A stretch of DNA of 64,000 nt from Bacteroidota bacterium. Its GTDB lineage: Bacteria; Bacteroidota; Bacteroidia; NS11-12g; UBA9320. Location: assembly GCA_018700895.1 (NCBI GenBank), contig JABIUV010000026.1:62001-126000 (forward strand), in the 5' to 3' direction. The notes below the pieces were generated by a model. It saw only the letters and a program-made list of their open reading frames with translations. It was not told the origin of the DNA and ran no database searches. Position 1 is the first letter of the stretch, and every line of letters begins with the position of its first letter. Made by a program: the position numbers and the translations under genes. This document shows, in pieces, positions 27,458 to 39,206 of this stretch.

Positions 27458-27835
27458 ATGGCTGACATTAAAAAATTAGCAGAAGAATTGGTTAATCTTT
27501 CAGTGAAAGATGTAAACGAATTGGCTACTATACTTAAAGATGAGTATGGTATTGAGCCAGCAGCAGCTCCAGTTGCAGTAGCAGCAGGACCAGCAGGTGG
27601 TAGTGATGCAGCAGCAGAGGAGCAAACAGAATTTACTGTAATCCTTAAAGCGGCTGGTGCTTCTAAGTTAAACGTAGTTAAAGCAGTAAAAACTTTGACT
27701 GGATTAGGACTTAAAGAAGCAAAAGAACTTGTAGATTCAGCTCCGAAAGAGGTTAAAGAAAATGTTTCGAAAGACGAAGCAGATGCTTTGAAAACAGCCT
27801 TAGAAGAAGCAGGAGCTGAAGTTGAGCTTAAGTAA
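27458..27835 (+). CDS. rplL: Large ribosomal subunit protein bL12
   Basis: 125 residues: N-terminal dimerisation helices, an Ala/Pro/Gly-rich hinge ([15 protein letters not shown]) and the factor-binding C-terminal domain with [24 protein letters not shown]. An attenuator-like hairpin follows before rpoB, which fits the higher copy number of bL12 compared with RNA polymerase. Confidence 0.97.
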   Translation: MADIKKLAEELVNLSVKDVNELATILKDEYGIEPAAAPVAVAAGPAGGSDAAAEEQTEFTVILKAAGASKLNVVKAVKTLTGLGLKEAKELVDSAPKEVKENVSKDEADALKTALEEAGAEVELK

Positions 27836-27854
27836 TTTATACAAATAAACGTAT

Positions 27855-27893
27855 CAAAAGACCCCTGGTTTACAGTGGGTCTTTTGGTGTTTT
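27855..27893 (+). terminator. Attenuator between rplL and rpoB
   Basis: A perfect 10-bp stem (CAAAAGACCC/GGGTCTTTTG) with a 12-base loop is followed by GTGTTTTT. It is placed where partial termination would keep ribosomal protein output above that of rpoBC, as in the E. coli rplL-rpoB gap. Confidence 0.7.
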
Positions 27894-27934
27894 TATAATT
27901 TTAATATTCCGTTAACATCAAACATTTAATAACC

Positions 27935-30900
27935 TTGTCATCAAAATATAACGAAAGAATTAATTTTGGGAGAATCGCGAAAGTGATTGATTACCCAGAT
28001 TTCTTAGATGTACAGCTGAAGTCTTTCCAAGAGTTCTTCCAGCTTCAGACGTCGTCTGAAGACCGCAAATTTGAAGGTTTGTTTAAAGTTTTTAGTGAAA
28101 ATTTTCCAATCACTGATACTCGTAACATCTTCGTACTTGAATTTCTTGATTACTTCGTAGATCCACCGCGATACACCATACAAGAGTGTATTGAGCGTGG
28201 ACTGACCCATGCAGTGCCACTTAAGGCTAAGCTTAAATTAAGCTGTAATGATGCGGAGCACGAAGATTTTGAGACAGTAGTTCAAGACGTGTACTTGGGT
28301 ACACTGCCATATATGACGCCCACAGGTTCGTTCATTATCAATGGTGCTGAGCGAGTAATTGTATCGCAACTACACCGTTCTCCTGGGGTATTCTTCGGAC
28401 AGAGTTACCACACAAACGGAACAAAATTATATTCTGCCAGAATTATACCTTTCAAGGGTAGCTGGATAGAATTTGCTACGGACGTGAACAACGTAATGTA
28501 TGCATATATTGACCGTAAAAAGAAATTCCCGGTGACTACATTGCTTAGAGCAATAGGTTACGAGACGGATAAAGATATTTTGGACTTATTTGGCCTTGCT
28601 GAAGAGGTGAAAGTAACCAAAGCTGGTCTTAAGAAAATAATGGGTCGCAGACTAGCGGCTAGAGTACTTCGCTCTTGGATAGAGGATTTTGTGGATGAGG
28701 ATACGGGAGAAGTTGTATCTATCGAAAGAAACGAAGTAGTGATCGAGCGTGATACCGTACTGGAGGAAGCTCATATGGAAGAGATTATTGAGTCTGGTGT
28801 TAAGACAATAATCTTAAGTAAAGAAAATGATGACAAGAATGATTTCCAAATCATTTTAAACACGCTTCAAAAAGATACTTCTAACTCAGGTAAAGAAGCA
28901 GTAGAGCATATCTATAGACAATTACGTAACACCGATCCACCTGATGAGGAAACTGCTCGAGGTATCATTGAGCGTTTGTTCTTCTCAGATAAAAGATATG
29001 ATCTTGGAGAAGTAGGTAGATACAGAATCAATAAAAAATTAGGTTTTGGTGCCGAGAAAGAGAATCGTGTACTTACTAATGAGGATATTATATCTATTAT
29101 TCAGTACCTCATAGAGTTGGTAAATTCACGTACAGATGTGGATGACATTGACCACTTGAGTAACAGACGTGTTAGAACAGTTGGAGAGCAGCTTTACAAC
29201 CAATTTGGTGTAGGTCTGGCTCGTATGGCTCGTACTATTCGTGAGCGAATGAATATCAGAGATAATGAAGTATTTACTCCAACAGATTTGGTAAATGCTC
29301 GTACATTGTCTTCTGTAATTAACTCATTCTTCGGTACGAATCAGTTATCTCAGTTTATGGATCAAACCAATCCACTCGCAGAGGTAACTCACAAACGTAG
29401 AATGTCTGCTTTAGGTCCAGGTGGATTGAGTAGAGAGAGAGCTGGTTTTGAGGTGAGGGATGTTCATTATACGCACTATGGTCGTCTTTGTACAATTGAG
29501 ACTCCTGAGGGGCCAAACATTGGTCTAATATCTTCACTTTGTGTTCACGCAAAAATCAATAATCTTGGTTTTATAGAAACACCTTATCGTAAGGTAGAAA
29601 ACGGAAAAATCAAAATTGATGAAGATGTAGTTTACCTAAGTGCTGAAGAAGAAGATAACAACGTTATTGCTCAGGCAAATTCTCCTTTTGATAAGAAAGG
29701 TAACTTGACTAATAATCTTGTGAAAGCTCGTTTTGAAGGTGATTTCCCAATAGAGGATAAAAAGAAGATCAACTATATGGACGTAGCTCCAAATCAGATT
29801 GTATCTATAGCAGCTTCGTTGATTCCATTCTTGGAGCACGATGATGCTAACCGTGCACTGATGGGATCGAATATGCAGCGTCAAGCAGTACCAATCATGA
29901 ACCCGGAAGCTCCTATTGTGGGTACAGGTCTTGAAGCTCAAGTAGCCAAAGATTCTAGAACACAATTATTGGCAGAAGGAACAGGTACGGTAGAATATGT
30001 AGATGCAGATGAAATACGCATCAAGTATGACTTGACTGACGATGATATGTTGGCGAGTTTTATTGGCGATACTAAATCATACTATCTTACTAAATTTAGA
30101 AGAACAAACCAGAATATGACGGTAAACCTTAGACCACTTGTGGTAAAAGGTGATAAAGTGGTAAATGGTCAGGTACTAAGTGAAGGTTATGGTACTCAAG
30201 GTGGCGAATTGGCCCTTGGTAGAAATCTTAAAGTGGCATTTATGCCTTGGCAAGGATATAACTTTGAAGATGCGATTGTGATTTCGGAGAAGGTAGTAAA
30301 GGATGATTACTTTACATCTATTCACATCACAGAGCACGATGTAGAAGTAAGGGATACCAAAAGAGGTATAGAGGAACTTACCAATGATATTCCAAATGTA
30401 AGTGAGGAAGCGACAAAGAACCTTGACGAAAACGGACTTATACGTGTAGGTGCCAGAATCAAAGAAGGGGACATTTTGATAGGTAAGATTACGCCAAAAG
30501 GTGAGTCTGAACCTTCTCCAGAAGAAAAACTTCTTAGAGCGATATTTGGGGACAAAGCTGGTGATGTAAAGGATGCTTCTCTGAAAGCAACGCCATCTAA
30601 AGAAGGTGTAGTGGTAGCTAAGCAATTATTTGTTCGTAGAAAGAAAGATAGAGCAAACAAAGCCGAAGACAAGACGAAACTTACTAAACTTGAAAATGAG
30701 CATTTAGGTGAGTTGGATAAATTAAGAGCACTGCTTCTAGAGAAACTTTATAAAATAGTAAGCGGCAAAACTTCGGCAGGTGTACAGAATGTATATTATG
30801 AGGATGTAATACCTAAAGGAACTAAGTTCACACTGAAGAATCTTGCTACTATTGATTTTGCGACAGTGTCTTACAATAATTGGACATCTGACAATGCGAA

Positions 30901-31741
30901 AAATAGTTTGATAGCTAAAGTACTTACCAATTACAAAGCTAAGTACACAGAAATATCTACTACATACAAGCGTGAGCAATTCAGTATTAGTGTAGGAGAT
31001 GAGCTTCCAACAGGAATATTAAAACTTGCCAAAATATATCTTGCTAAGAAGCGTAAGCTCAAAGTAGGAGATAAGATGGCTGGTCGTCACGGTAACAAAG
31101 GTATCGTAGCTAAGATAGTACCAGAAGAGGATATGCCTTACTTAGAGGATGGAACACCTGTAGAGATTGTTCTTAATCCACTAGGTGTACCTTCTCGTAT
31201 GAACTTGGGTCAGATATATGAGACCGTACTTGGATGGGCTGGACAAGAGCTAGGGTTAAACTTCGCTACTCCAATCTTTGACGGTGCTACAGAAGAAGAT
31301 ATCGATGGAAAAATTGAGGAAGCTAAATTACCTCAGTTTGGTTCTGCACAATTGTATAACGGATTGACAGGAGAGCAATTTCACCAACGTACTACAGTAG
31401 GTATAATGTATATGCTTAAACTGGGTCATATGGTAGATGATAAGATGCACTCACGTTCGATCGGGCCATACTCACTTATTACCCAGCAGCCGCTTGGTGG
31501 TAAGGCACAGTTTGGTGGCCAGCGTTTCGGTGAGATGGAGGTTTGGGCACTTGAGGCATTCGGTGCGGCCAACATACTACGTGAAATATTGACAGTGAAG
31601 TCTGATGATATAGTAGGTAGAGCTAAGGCGTATGAGGCGATAGTAAAAGGTGAAAATATGGTGGAGCCAGGATTGCCTGAGTCATTCAACGTATTACTTC
31701 ACGAATTGAGAGGTTTGGGTATAGAAATAACCTTTGATTAA
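27935..31741 (+). CDS. rpoB: RNA polymerase beta subunit
   Basis: 1268 residues from a TTG start; no ATG fits the conserved N-terminus [23 protein letters not shown]. The rifampicin pocket reads [27 protein letters not shown]: the positions most often mutated to resistance (Asp516, His526 and Ser531 in E. coli numbering) have the sensitive residues, so the enzyme should be rifampicin-sensitive. Other landmarks are [12 protein letters not shown] and the C-terminal [21 protein letters not shown]. It is transcribed with rpoC, 22 bases downstream. Confidence 0.98.
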   Translation: MSSKYNERINFGRIAKVIDYPDFLDVQLKSFQEFFQLQTSSEDRKFEGLFKVFSENFPITDTRNIFVLEFLDYFVDPPRYTIQECIERGLTHAVPLKAKLKLSCNDAEHEDFETVVQDVYLGTLPYMTPTGSFIINGAERVIVSQLHRSPGVFFGQSYHTNGTKLYSARIIPFKGSWIEFATDVNNVMYAYIDRKKKFPVTTLLRAIGYETDKDILDLFGLAEEVKVTKAGLKKIMGRRLAARVLRSWIEDFVDEDTGEVVSIERNEVVIERDTVLEEAHMEEIIESGVKTIILSKENDDKNDFQIILNTLQKDTSNSGKEAVEHIYRQLRNTDPPDEETARGIIERLFFSDKRYDLGEVGRYRINKKLGFGAEKENRVLTNEDIISIIQYLIELVNSRTDVDDIDHLSNRRVRTVGEQLYNQFGVGLARMARTIRERMNIRDNEVFTPTDLVNARTLSSVINSFFGTNQLSQFMDQTNPLAEVTHKRRMSALGPGGLSRERAGFEVRDVHYTHYGRLCTIETPEGPNIGLISSLCVHAKINNLGFIETPYRKVENGKIKIDEDVVYLSAEEEDNNVIAQANSPFDKKGNLTNNLVKARFEGDFPIEDKKKINYMDVAPNQIVSIAASLIPFLEHDDANRALMGSNMQRQAVPIMNPEAPIVGTGLEAQVAKDSRTQLLAEGTGTVEYVDADEIRIKYDLTDDDMLASFIGDTKSYYLTKFRRTNQNMTVNLRPLVVKGDKVVNGQVLSEGYGTQGGELALGRNLKVAFMPWQGYNFEDAIVISEKVVKDDYFTSIHITEHDVEVRDTKRGIEELTNDIPNVSEEATKNLDENGLIRVGARIKEGDILIGKITPKGESEPSPEEKLLRAIFGDKAGDVKDASLKATPSKEGVVVAKQLFVRRKKDRANKAEDKTKLTKLENEHLGELDKLRALLLEKLYKIVSGKTSAGVQNVYYEDVIPKGTKFTLKNLATIDFATVSYNNWTSDNAKNSLIAKVLTNYKAKYTEISTTYKREQFSISVGDELPTGILKLAKIYLAKKRKLKVGDKMAGRHGNKGIVAKIVPEEDMPYLEDGTPVEIVLNPLGVPSRMNLGQIYETVLGWAGQELGLNFATPIFDGATEEDIDGKIEEAKLPQFGSAQLYNGLTGEQFHQRTTVGIMYMLKLGHMVDDKMHSRSIGPYSLITQQPLGGKAQFGGQRFGEMEVWALEAFGAANILREILTVKSDDIVGRAKAYEAIVKGENMVEPGLPESFNVLLHELRGLGIEITFD

Positions 31742-31763
31742 TTAAAATTTTAAATTAGAAAAA

Positions 31764-34700
31764 ATGTCAAACAAAAAGGATGTAAAAATAAAGTCTAATT
31801 TTAAGAAACTTAGAATTGGGTTGTCATCTCCAGAGGTTGTTTTGCAACGCTCTTTTGGTGAAGTTACTAAGCCTGAAACTATAAACTACAGATCATATAA
31901 GCCTGAAATGGGTGGTCTATTCTGCGAAAGAATATTTGGCCCTGTGAAGGATTATGAGTGTCACTGTGGTAAGTACAAAAGAATTAGATACAAAGGCATT
32001 GTATGTGATAGATGTGGGGTAGAAGTTACCGAGAAAAAAGTGCGTAGAGAACGAATGGGCCACATAGAGCTTGTTGTACCTATCGTACATATCTGGTACT
32101 TTAAGTCTTTACCTAATAAGATTGGTTACCTTATCGGTTTGCCTTCCAAAAAGCTTGAGATGATTGTATACTATGAGCGATACATCGTTATACAAGCAGG
32201 TCTAAAAGAAGCAGATGGTGTAAACTATCTTGACTTTTTAACAGAGGAGGAGTACTTGGATATACTTGATACACTTCCAAAAGAAAATCAATATCTCGAT
32301 GATAATGATCCTAATAAGTTCATTGCCAAAATGGGTGGTGAAGCAATATGGGATTTGTTATCTCGACTAGATTTAGACGGTCTTTCATTTAGCTTAAGAC
32401 ACCAAGCGGCCAATGAAACGTCACAGCAACGTAAAAATGAAGCACTTAAACGTCTTAACGTTATAGAAGGTTTCAGGGCATCTACTAAGACAGGTGAGAA
32501 CAAGCCTGAGTGGATGATAATGAAAATGCTTCCGGTTATTCCACCTGAGCTAAGACCACTAGTTCCTTTGGACGGAGGTAGATTCGCAACTTCTGATTTG
32601 AATGATCTCTACAGACGAGTTATCATCAGAAATAACAGATTGAAACGTCTTATGGAGATAAAAGCTCCTGAGGTAATTTTAAGAAACGAGAAACGGATGC
32701 TTCAAGAAGCCGTAGACTCATTGCTCGATAACACTAGACGTGCCAATGCTGTAAAGGCAAACGGTAATCGTCCACTGAAATCATTGAGTGATATGCTCAA
32801 AGGTAAGCAAGGTCGTTTCCGTCAAAACTTACTTGGTAAACGTGTGGATTACTCAGGTCGTTCTGTTATCGTAGTAGGGCCAAACTTGAAATTACACGAG
32901 TGTGGATTGCCTAAGGGAATGGCTGCTGAGCTATTCAAACCATTTATCATCAGAAAACTGATAGAGCGTGGTATTGTAAAAACAGTAAAATCAGCGAAGA
33001 AGATTGTAGATCGTAAAGAGCCGGTAATCTGGGAAATATTGGAGAACATACTAAAAGGTCATCCGATACTACTAAACCGTGCCCCAACGTTGCACAGACT
33101 AGGTATTCAGTCATTTCAGCCCAGACTAGTAGAGGGTAAGGCAATACGTCTTCACCCATTAGTTTGTACTGGTTTTAACGCGGATTTTGACGGTGACCAG
33201 ATGGCGGTACACGTACCTCTTGGTAACGCTGCAATTCTTGAGGCTCAAATATTGATGCTTGCTTCTCACAATATCCTAAACCCTGCAAACGGTGCTCCAA
33301 TAGCCGTACCATCGCAGGATATGGTTTTGGGTCTTTATTATATGACCAAGCAGAGAAGATCTACCAAAACTGAGAAAGTGCAAGGTGAAGGCCTTACATT
33401 CTATTCATTTGAAGAAGTAGAAATAGCTTACAACGAAGGAAGAGCAAACTTGAATGCCGTAGTTAAAGTAAAGGCTAAGGTGAAAAAAGATGGTAAGTTA
33501 GTAGATGAAATTATCGAAACTTCTGTAGGACGTGTTATCTTTAACAAAAACGTTCCAGAAGAAATAGGTTTTATCAATACATTATTAACCAAAAAATCGC
33601 TTAGAGATATCATCGGTAGATTAATAAAAGAAGCCGGCGTAGCTAAGACTGCTAAGTTCTTAGATGCAATTAAAGAATTAGGGTTCTATTATGCATTTAG
33701 AGGTGGATTGTCATTCAATATTTCTCACGTATTAGTACCTCAAGCCAAAACAGAATTGGTAGAGTCTGCACGTAAGGAAGTAGAAGAAATCACTTTTAAC
33801 TATGAGAATGGTCTTATAACTAACAATGAGCGTTATAACCAGGTTATTGATATTTGGACGAGAATAAACTCTAAGGTAGCCGATGCACTTCTTCATGATA
33901 TTGCAACGGATGACCAAGGTTTTAATCCAATATATATGATGCTTGACTCTGGAGCAAGGGGTTCTAAAGAGCAAATTCGTCAGCTAGGCGGTATGAGGGG
34001 GCTTATGGCTAAGCCGCAGAAAAAACTGGGTACTGCTGGTACGGGTGAGATTATTGAAAATCCGATTCTTTCTAACTTTAGAGAGGGACTTTCTATCCTT
34101 GAGTACTTTATATCTACTCACGGTGCTCGTAAAGGTCTTGCTGATACGGCACTTAAAACGGCAGATGCGGGTTACTTAACCCGACGACTTCACGACGTAG
34201 CACAAGACGTTGTCGTTACAATTGACGATTGTGGTACACTACGTGGTTTTGAGGTGGCTACCTTGAAAGAGAACGATATGGTAATCGATAGCTTGTATGA
34301 TAGAATAGTAGGTAGATCATCGCTACTTGATATTCATCACCCAGAAACGGATGAAATCATTTTAGAAGCTGGAGAAGATATCAATGAAGATATAGCCCAA
34401 CTAGTGATAGATGCAGGCATAGAGACCGTTCAGATACGCTCGGTTATGACGTGTGAGTCTAAGCGTGGTGTATGTGCTAAGTGCTACGGTAGAAACTTGG
34501 CAACAGGTAGAGCCGTACAAGCTGGAGAGGCTGTCGGAGTAATTGCGGCACAATCTATTGGTGAGCCGGGTACACAGTTAACTCTGCGTACATTCCACGT
34601 GGGTGGTACGGCATCTAATATTGCTCAGGATTCACAACTCCGATCACGTTACAAGTGTGTAGCTGAGTTTGATGAGGTGAAAACAGTGCCAGGTAAGGAT

Positions 34701-36083
34701 GCTAATGGTGAAGATGTAGGAATCGTAGTAGGACGTTCGGGTGAGGTTAAATTTATTGATCAAAAATCGAAAGAAGTACTTGCGGTAAATAACATACCTT
34801 ACGGCTCATTCTTATACATTAAAGATAAAGCAAAACTCAAGAAAGATGATAAAATCTGTGCTTGGGATCCATATAATGCTGTGATTCTTTCTGACCTTGA
34901 TGGTAAGGTAGAATTTGTAGACCTTAAAGAAGGCGTCTCGTTTACTATTGAGATGGACGAGGCTACGGGATATAAAGAGAAAGTAGTAACAGATAGTAGA
35001 GATAAGAAAATTAATCCAGCCATCCATATTATTGGTAAGAAGGGAGAAATTCTAAAAGAACTAAACGTACCGGTAGGTGCTCACCTTTCTGTAGAAGAAG
35101 GTGATAAAGTTACTGCAGGTGCTATCATTGCTAAAATACCAAGAGTAGTTGGTAAGACAAGTGATATTACAGGTGGTCTACCAAGGGTGACTGAGCTATT
35201 TGAAGCTCGTAACCCTTCTAACCCAGCAGTAGTGTCTGAGATAGACGGGGTTGTAACTTACGGAGGAATCAAGCGTGGTAATCGTGAGGTTACTATTGAG
35301 TCTAAAGAAGGTATCTCCAAGAAATATCTTATCTCTTTGTCTAAGCACATCCTTGTTCAAGATGGCGATTTTGTAAGAGCGGGTACACCGTTATCAGACG
35401 GTTCTATCACTCCACAAGATATCTTGTCCATTGAAGGTATTAGTGCAGTACAGAATTATATTGTTAATGGAATTCAAGAAGTATACAGACTTCAGGGTGT
35501 GAAGATTAACGATAAGCATATTGAGGTTATCATCAAGCAAATGATGCAGAAAGTTTCGGTAATAGAGGCTGGTGATACTAAATTCTTAGAAGGAAGTGCT
35601 GTTAACAAAATAGACTTCAAAGAAGAGAATGATAAACTATATGATAAGCGTGTAGTAACTGAGGCAGGTGATTCTAATGAGGTGAAACCAGGTGAGATTA
35701 TATCATTACGTAGGTTGAGAGATTTAAACTCTTCATTGAAACGTAAGGATATGAAACCAATAGAAGTAAGAGAAGCTCTTACGGCTACATCTGGACCGCT
35801 GCTACAGGGTATCACTAAGTCATCTCTTGGAACGTACAGCTTTATGTCTGCTGCGTCATTCCAGGAGACTACAAAGGTGCTTAACGAGGCAGCTATTGCA
35901 GGTAAAGAAGATCATATGTTAGGTTTGAAAGAAAACGTAATAGTTGGTCACCTAATACCGGCAGGTACGGGTCTCAGAGCTTACGAGAACTTGGTAGTTG
36001 GCTCTCAAGAGGAGTTTGACTTACTCAAGGCTGCTCGTGAGGAGGCATCTGCTGAACCAACAGAATCAGCGATAGAAGCTTAA
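31764..36083 (+). CDS. rpoC: RNA polymerase beta' subunit
   Basis: 1439 residues, full length. The N-terminal zinc site is present ([22 protein letters not shown]), the catalytic Mg2+ loop is [12 protein letters not shown], the bridge-helix and trigger-loop region follows ([19 protein letters not shown]), and the second zinc site appears as [19 protein letters not shown]. It forms the catalytic core with RpoB. A terminator follows 25 bases after the stop. Confidence 0.98.
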   Translation: MSNKKDVKIKSNFKKLRIGLSSPEVVLQRSFGEVTKPETINYRSYKPEMGGLFCERIFGPVKDYECHCGKYKRIRYKGIVCDRCGVEVTEKKVRRERMGHIELVVPIVHIWYFKSLPNKIGYLIGLPSKKLEMIVYYERYIVIQAGLKEADGVNYLDFLTEEEYLDILDTLPKENQYLDDNDPNKFIAKMGGEAIWDLLSRLDLDGLSFSLRHQAANETSQQRKNEALKRLNVIEGFRASTKTGENKPEWMIMKMLPVIPPELRPLVPLDGGRFATSDLNDLYRRVIIRNNRLKRLMEIKAPEVILRNEKRMLQEAVDSLLDNTRRANAVKANGNRPLKSLSDMLKGKQGRFRQNLLGKRVDYSGRSVIVVGPNLKLHECGLPKGMAAELFKPFIIRKLIERGIVKTVKSAKKIVDRKEPVIWEILENILKGHPILLNRAPTLHRLGIQSFQPRLVEGKAIRLHPLVCTGFNADFDGDQMAVHVPLGNAAILEAQILMLASHNILNPANGAPIAVPSQDMVLGLYYMTKQRRSTKTEKVQGEGLTFYSFEEVEIAYNEGRANLNAVVKVKAKVKKDGKLVDEIIETSVGRVIFNKNVPEEIGFINTLLTKKSLRDIIGRLIKEAGVAKTAKFLDAIKELGFYYAFRGGLSFNISHVLVPQAKTELVESARKEVEEITFNYENGLITNNERYNQVIDIWTRINSKVADALLHDIATDDQGFNPIYMMLDSGARGSKEQIRQLGGMRGLMAKPQKKLGTAGTGEIIENPILSNFREGLSILEYFISTHGARKGLADTALKTADAGYLTRRLHDVAQDVVVTIDDCGTLRGFEVATLKENDMVIDSLYDRIVGRSSLLDIHHPETDEIILEAGEDINEDIAQLVIDAGIETVQIRSVMTCESKRGVCAKCYGRNLATGRAVQAGEAVGVIAAQSIGEPGTQLTLRTFHVGGTASNIAQDSQLRSRYKCVAEFDEVKTVPGKDANGEDVGIVVGRSGEVKFIDQKSKEVLAVNNIPYGSFLYIKDKAKLKKDDKICAWDPYNAVILSDLDGKVEFVDLKEGVSFTIEMDEATGYKEKVVTDSRDKKINPAIHIIGKKGEILKELNVPVGAHLSVEEGDKVTAGAIIAKIPRVVGKTSDITGGLPRVTELFEARNPSNPAVVSEIDGVVTYGGIKRGNREVTIESKEGISKKYLISLSKHILVQDGDFVRAGTPLSDGSITPQDILSIEGISAVQNYIVNGIQEVYRLQGVKINDKHIEVIIKQMMQKVSVIEAGDTKFLEGSAVNKIDFKEENDKLYDKRVVTEAGDSNEVKPGEIISLRRLRDLNSSLKRKDMKPIEVREALTATSGPLLQGITKSSLGTYSFMSAASFQETTKVLNEAAIAGKEDHMLGLKENVIVGHLIPAGTGLRAYENLVVGSQEEFDLLKAAREEASAEPTESAIEA

Positions 36084-36108
36084 GCGACTTAAGACAATCA
36101 AATATTAG

Positions 36109-36142
36109 AAGAGCGGTAAAGTAATTTGCCGCTCTTTTTTTG
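36109..36142 (+). terminator. Rho-independent terminator of rpoBC
   Basis: A 12-bp stem with one G-T pair (AAGAGCGGTAAA/TTTGCCGCTCTT) and a GTAA loop, followed by a run of T. It closes the long tuf-rpoC block. Confidence 0.9.
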
Positions 36143-36176
36143 TGTTATTTACAATAAAAATTGCTTGCTTTGAACT

Positions 36177-36491
36177 ATGGCAGAACAAAACAAAGGCAAC
36201 CAGATAGATATAGAATTAACAGAAGATGTTGCAGATGGTATCTATTGCAATTTGGCAATCATATCACACTCCAACTCAGAGTTTGTGGTAGACTTTATCA
36301 GAATGCTGCCAGGAGTGCCCAAGGCCAAGGTGAAGAGTCGTATCGTACTCAGTGCACAACACGCCAAACGCCTACAAATGGCATTAACAGACAATATTGA
36401 TAAATACGAGGCTAACTTTGGTGAGATAAAAATGCAGGACAATGCTCCGCAATTTCCACCTATGAATTTTGGCCCAGCAGGAGAAGCTTAG
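36177..36491 (+). CDS. DUF3467 family protein
   Basis: 104 residues. The core DIELTEDVADGIYCNLAIISHSNSEFVVDFIRMLPG is the DUF3467 pattern, small proteins conserved in Bacteroidota and Chlorobi, often directly after rpoC. The function is not known. Its stop overlaps the stop of the convergent lipoprotein gene by a shared TTAG. The longer-frame ORF at 36161 is a shadow. Confidence 0.85.
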   Translation: MAEQNKGNQIDIELTEDVADGIYCNLAIISHSNSEFVVDFIRMLPGVPKAKVKSRIVLSAQHAKRLQMALTDNIDKYEANFGEIKMQDNAPQFPPMNFGPAGEA

Positions 36492-37048
36492 TCTTTCAAC
36501 TTTTCGAGTAACGGTTGGAAGTAGGTGTCGAGTCGAATAAACTCAGGCTCTATCTCATACATTCGTTTTCCGATATCTTTAGATGCAGCAATGAGTTGTT
36601 CAATATCCGCCTTTTCGGTACGGTAGTAAGACTTGAATTCTTCTTTAGATAGTTTACCCGCTTTTAGGTCTTGTATTAAGTTTTCGAGTTGCGAGCTTAG
36701 CTCCACTTGTTCCTTCACATTAGCATCGTACTTGCCGCTGTTATAAGTATAAATCTTTTTCAGATTTTTATACTTAGATAGGTTGTCACCCAACTCTTTG
36801 CTCATGATTTTGGTATAATCATTCCTAAATGTACGTAAGGTAGTTTCTATATGCTCAGCTCGTAATTTGAATAAAGAAACATCCAGATTAAGGTTTTTTT
36901 CGTTTTCGTTCAGTAGTTCTTGTAGTTCTTCTACACGTTTTATTTCTTCGGTATGATTGATCATACACCCCGATAGTAAGACCGCAAAAATGAATACTGA
37001 TAGTGCGGAAATATATGTTTTATGAGAATAGCGATTAAATTTGAACAT
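36488..37048 (-). CDS. Coiled-coil lipoprotein, unknown function
   Basis: 186 residues from the ATG at 37048; the track's 219-residue version begins inside the chromate transporter gene. The chosen start gives a lipoprotein signal (KTYISALSVFIFAVLLSGC) with Cys at about 28. The rest is charged and helical with coiled-coil character (EEIKRVEELQELLNENEKN, KEQVELSSQLENLIQDL). No family recognised. It diverges from chrA, and the two 5' ends overlap by a few bases. Confidence 0.65.
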   Translation of the reverse strand: MFKFNRYSHKTYISALSVFIFAVLLSGCMINHTEEIKRVEELQELLNENEKNLNLDVSLFKLRAEHIETTLRTFRNDYTKIMSKELGDNLSKYKNLKKIYTYNSGKYDANVKEQVELSSQLENLIQDLKAGKLSKEEFKSYYRTEKADIEQLIAASKDIGKRMYEIEPEFIRLDTYFQPLLEKLKD

Positions 37049-38330
37049 CTTGGCAAAGAAAAGTGCAAATAGTGTAAAAAAGGTAAAGCGTTTTATTTTT
37101 TTGAAAGACGTGTTTACCATTGCCCTAAGTGCGTATGGTGGCCCCAATATGCATTTAGCCTTATACCAAAAGCGTTTGGTAGACGAGAAGCAGTACCTTA
37201 CTGCCGCGGAGCTTCTTGAGTTTTACTCCCTTTGCCAGATGCTACCCGGGCCAAGTAGTACCCAAACTCTTACGAGCATCGGCTACAAGTTTGGAGGTCC
37301 TTCCTTAGCGTTTCTTACGTTGTTGGTGTGGATACTTCCCGCTTTTATTCTGCTTACTTTGAGTGCGGTTTTTATCGGTGTTTTCCAAGATCAAGCATTG
37401 CGATACCTGCGGTTTGTGACACCTGTAGCTGTGGCTTTTGTATTGGTAGCAGGTATAAAGATGGTGCAGAAATCCATAAACAACAGACAAGGCTACTTAC
37501 TCGCTGGAATGGCCTTTGTCGTAACGGCTATGCTTAGGCATCCGTTAGATACGGTGGTCAACATGAAAACCCCTTGGATGTTTCCAGCCGTATTGCTCGT
37601 GGGAGGTGTTTTTTCATACTTTGATTTCAAGGGAACAGTGCAACGTCACGAACCCATAAAAGTGAAGTTCCCATGGACGTCACTTATTGCTTTTTTTGGT
37701 GTATTTATATTAGCAGGAGTATTAGTATCGGTAACTGATAATCGATTGGCGTTACTGTTTGAAAACTGCTACCGTTTTGGCAGTCTCGTTTTTGGTGGGG
37801 GTAATGTGCTTATTCCTATGATGTTGGAGCAGTTTGTGAATCACAATGCTTATATGTCCTCTGAGCAGTTTATCAATGGTGTAGGACTTGTGCAAGCCAT
37901 TCCTGGGCCCATCTTTACGATAGCCAGTTATACGGGTGCTACGGCTATGCAAGGATTCGGAGTGTTGCATCAAGTATTGGGGAGTTTTGTAAGTACTTTG
38001 GGGATCTTCTTGCCGGGGGCATTGCTCATTTTTTTTGTGTTTCCTATATGGAAAAAAATACGCACACATCCTATTGTAGTACGAGCATTACCTGGAGTGA
38101 TTGCTACTTCTTGCGGGTTGGTACTCGCAGCAGCATACTTAATGTTCCTCCCCGTAGGATTTAATTGGCTGGAAGAAGGAAGTTTCTTTTATACCAATAT
38201 TGACACGGTACATCCTGTCAATACGATGGAAATTTTCCTCATACTCGTTACGTCTATCTCATTGTTTTACACCAAGATAAAATCACCGTGGTATATTCTC
38301 ATAGCGATACTTTTCGGGGTTCTGATTTAA
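37041..38330 (+). CDS. chrA: Chromate transporter-family membrane protein, two-domain form
   Basis: 429 residues. Two CHR domains are fused in tandem: the first carries AYGGPNMHLALY and MLPGPSST, the second VFGGGNVLIPMMLEQFV and AIPGPIFTIASYTG. About ten membrane helices are predicted. ChrA proteins export chromate, probably using proton motive force; many homologues have not been tested, and natural substrates may be other oxyanions. The TTG start at 37041 overlaps a TAAATTTG box (37036-37043), so translation may begin at a later TTG such as 37050 or 37101, just before the first CHR helix. A hairpin follows the stop. Confidence 0.85.
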   Translation: MNILAKKSANSVKKVKRFIFLKDVFTIALSAYGGPNMHLALYQKRLVDEKQYLTAAELLEFYSLCQMLPGPSSTQTLTSIGYKFGGPSLAFLTLLVWILPAFILLTLSAVFIGVFQDQALRYLRFVTPVAVAFVLVAGIKMVQKSINNRQGYLLAGMAFVVTAMLRHPLDTVVNMKTPWMFPAVLLVGGVFSYFDFKGTVQRHEPIKVKFPWTSLIAFFGVFILAGVLVSVTDNRLALLFENCYRFGSLVFGGGNVLIPMMLEQFVNHNAYMSSEQFINGVGLVQAIPGPIFTIASYTGATAMQGFGVLHQVLGSFVSTLGIFLPGALLIFFVFPIWKKIRTHPIVVRALPGVIATSCGLVLAAAYLMFLPVGFNWLEEGSFFYTNIDTVHPVNTMEIFLILVTSISLFYTKIKSPWYILIAILFGVLI

Positions 38331-38335
38331 AAAAA

Positions 38336-38361
38336 AAGAGACCGCTTCTTTGCGGCCTCTT
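38336..38361 (-). terminator. Terminator of the T9SS gene at 38383
   Basis: A 10-bp stem with one mismatch (AAGAGACCGC/GCGGCCTCTT) and a 6-base loop, followed on the minus strand by about nine T. On the plus strand there is no T run, so it mainly serves the minus-strand gene. Confidence 0.7.
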
Positions 38362-38382
38362 ACTCCAATAGGTTTAAAATCG

Positions 38383-39165
38383 TTACTGCTTTGATACTTT
38401 ACAGTAGGCTATGCTACCATCGTTCATTGTGCTCCTTACTGTGTATATACCTGTGGTTAGGTTGGTAAGATCGGCTATATTTTGATGACCACTCAGCACA
38501 ATTTGACCTGTTGTACTTGTAACGGTAAATGCAGCTGTATTTGCATCTAAAGTGATAAGTCCAGTGGTTGGATTAGGATAAATACTTGCTGGACTATCTA
38601 CTATTTTTTCTAGGGTTGCTGTACGTCCTCCAATAGTGAAATTATCAAAGTAGCTGATTGTCTCTTCACTTCTATCTCTGAAATCTGGGAATATCACTAA
38701 CTGGTCATAGGTCATATTTTCGTGATTTACGGTGGAGAAATCGAAGGTTAATTCTTCCCATTCATTGATTTTTGTATTGGCTACTTTAAGTTCACCTTTA
38801 GACCAACCTGTCGACGTGACAAGTTTTACACCAACGTCGCTCAGTACTGGTTTATATACCATTAGGGTAATTGTAGAGTTGGTTGCGTCTAGTTTATACT
38901 CTCCTATATCTGCTCCGTGCAGTGATTCACAACCAGCAAAAGGAGCCCCAGTTTGTCTACTCGTAAATTTCCCTACAGTATTACTGGTATTGATGCCGGA
39001 CTTGTCCGGGTTCTCTATGATTTCGAGTGGTGGGTTGTCGTCGTTTTCGAACGTGGTCCACGTCCAGTCAGCTCCATTTCCTTCTGTTTCAAAATCAATG
39101 GGCACACGTTGTGCTGATAGTGAGGTAGCTGTCAGTAGACAACCAAGTATGAATATGTTTTTCAT
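38383..39165 (-). CDS. T9SS-secreted putative glycan-binding protein
   Basis: 260 residues from the ATG at 39165, which gives the signal peptide MKNIFILGCLLTATSLSAQ; the track uses a TTG three codons earlier. Residues about 20-190 form a beta-rich module (IDFETEG... NPDKSGINTS... TLMVYKP... WEELTFDFS... YFDNFTIGG). The last 70 residues are a T9SS type A sorting domain (IYPNPTTGLITL to KVSKQ). The module is clearly similar to the C-terminal part of the PUL lipoprotein at 53802 (DFEG, NPDMSGINTS, LTVKVWAP, WVEVSIDFS, FYLDD), so it probably binds the same glycan outside the cell. No catalytic signature is seen. Confidence 0.75.
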   Translation of the reverse strand: MKNIFILGCLLTATSLSAQRVPIDFETEGNGADWTWTTFENDDNPPLEIIENPDKSGINTSNTVGKFTSRQTGAPFAGCESLHGADIGEYKLDATNSTITLMVYKPVLSDVGVKLVTSTGWSKGELKVANTKINEWEELTFDFSTVNHENMTYDQLVIFPDFRDRSEETISYFDNFTIGGRTATLEKIVDSPASIYPNPTTGLITLDANTAAFTVTSTTGQIVLSGHQNIADLTNLTTGIYTVRSTMNDGSIAYCKVSKQ

Positions 39166-39187
39166 TGGTTTCAAAGCTACGCATAAT

Positions 39188-39206
39188 AAAGTGAGTTAGT
39201 CACTTT
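39188..39206. promoter_or_regulatory. Inverted repeat upstream of the T9SS binding-protein gene
   Basis: AAAGTGA and TCACTTT, perfect 7-bp arms separated by GTTAG, lie 22 bases before the start at 39165, in the divergent region shared with the NUDIX regulator. It is a possible operator; its sequence differs from the palindrome at 39293. Confidence 0.4.

Noticed and set aside
36161-36400. 79-residue plus-strand ORF
   Set aside because: It is a shifted frame of the DUF3467 gene, whose proper frame is at 36177.
39172-39179. TAGCTTTG on the minus strand as promoter for the T9SS gene
   Set aside because: It ends only 6 bases before the ATG with no -33 at the right distance; it would give a nearly leaderless message, so it was not listed.
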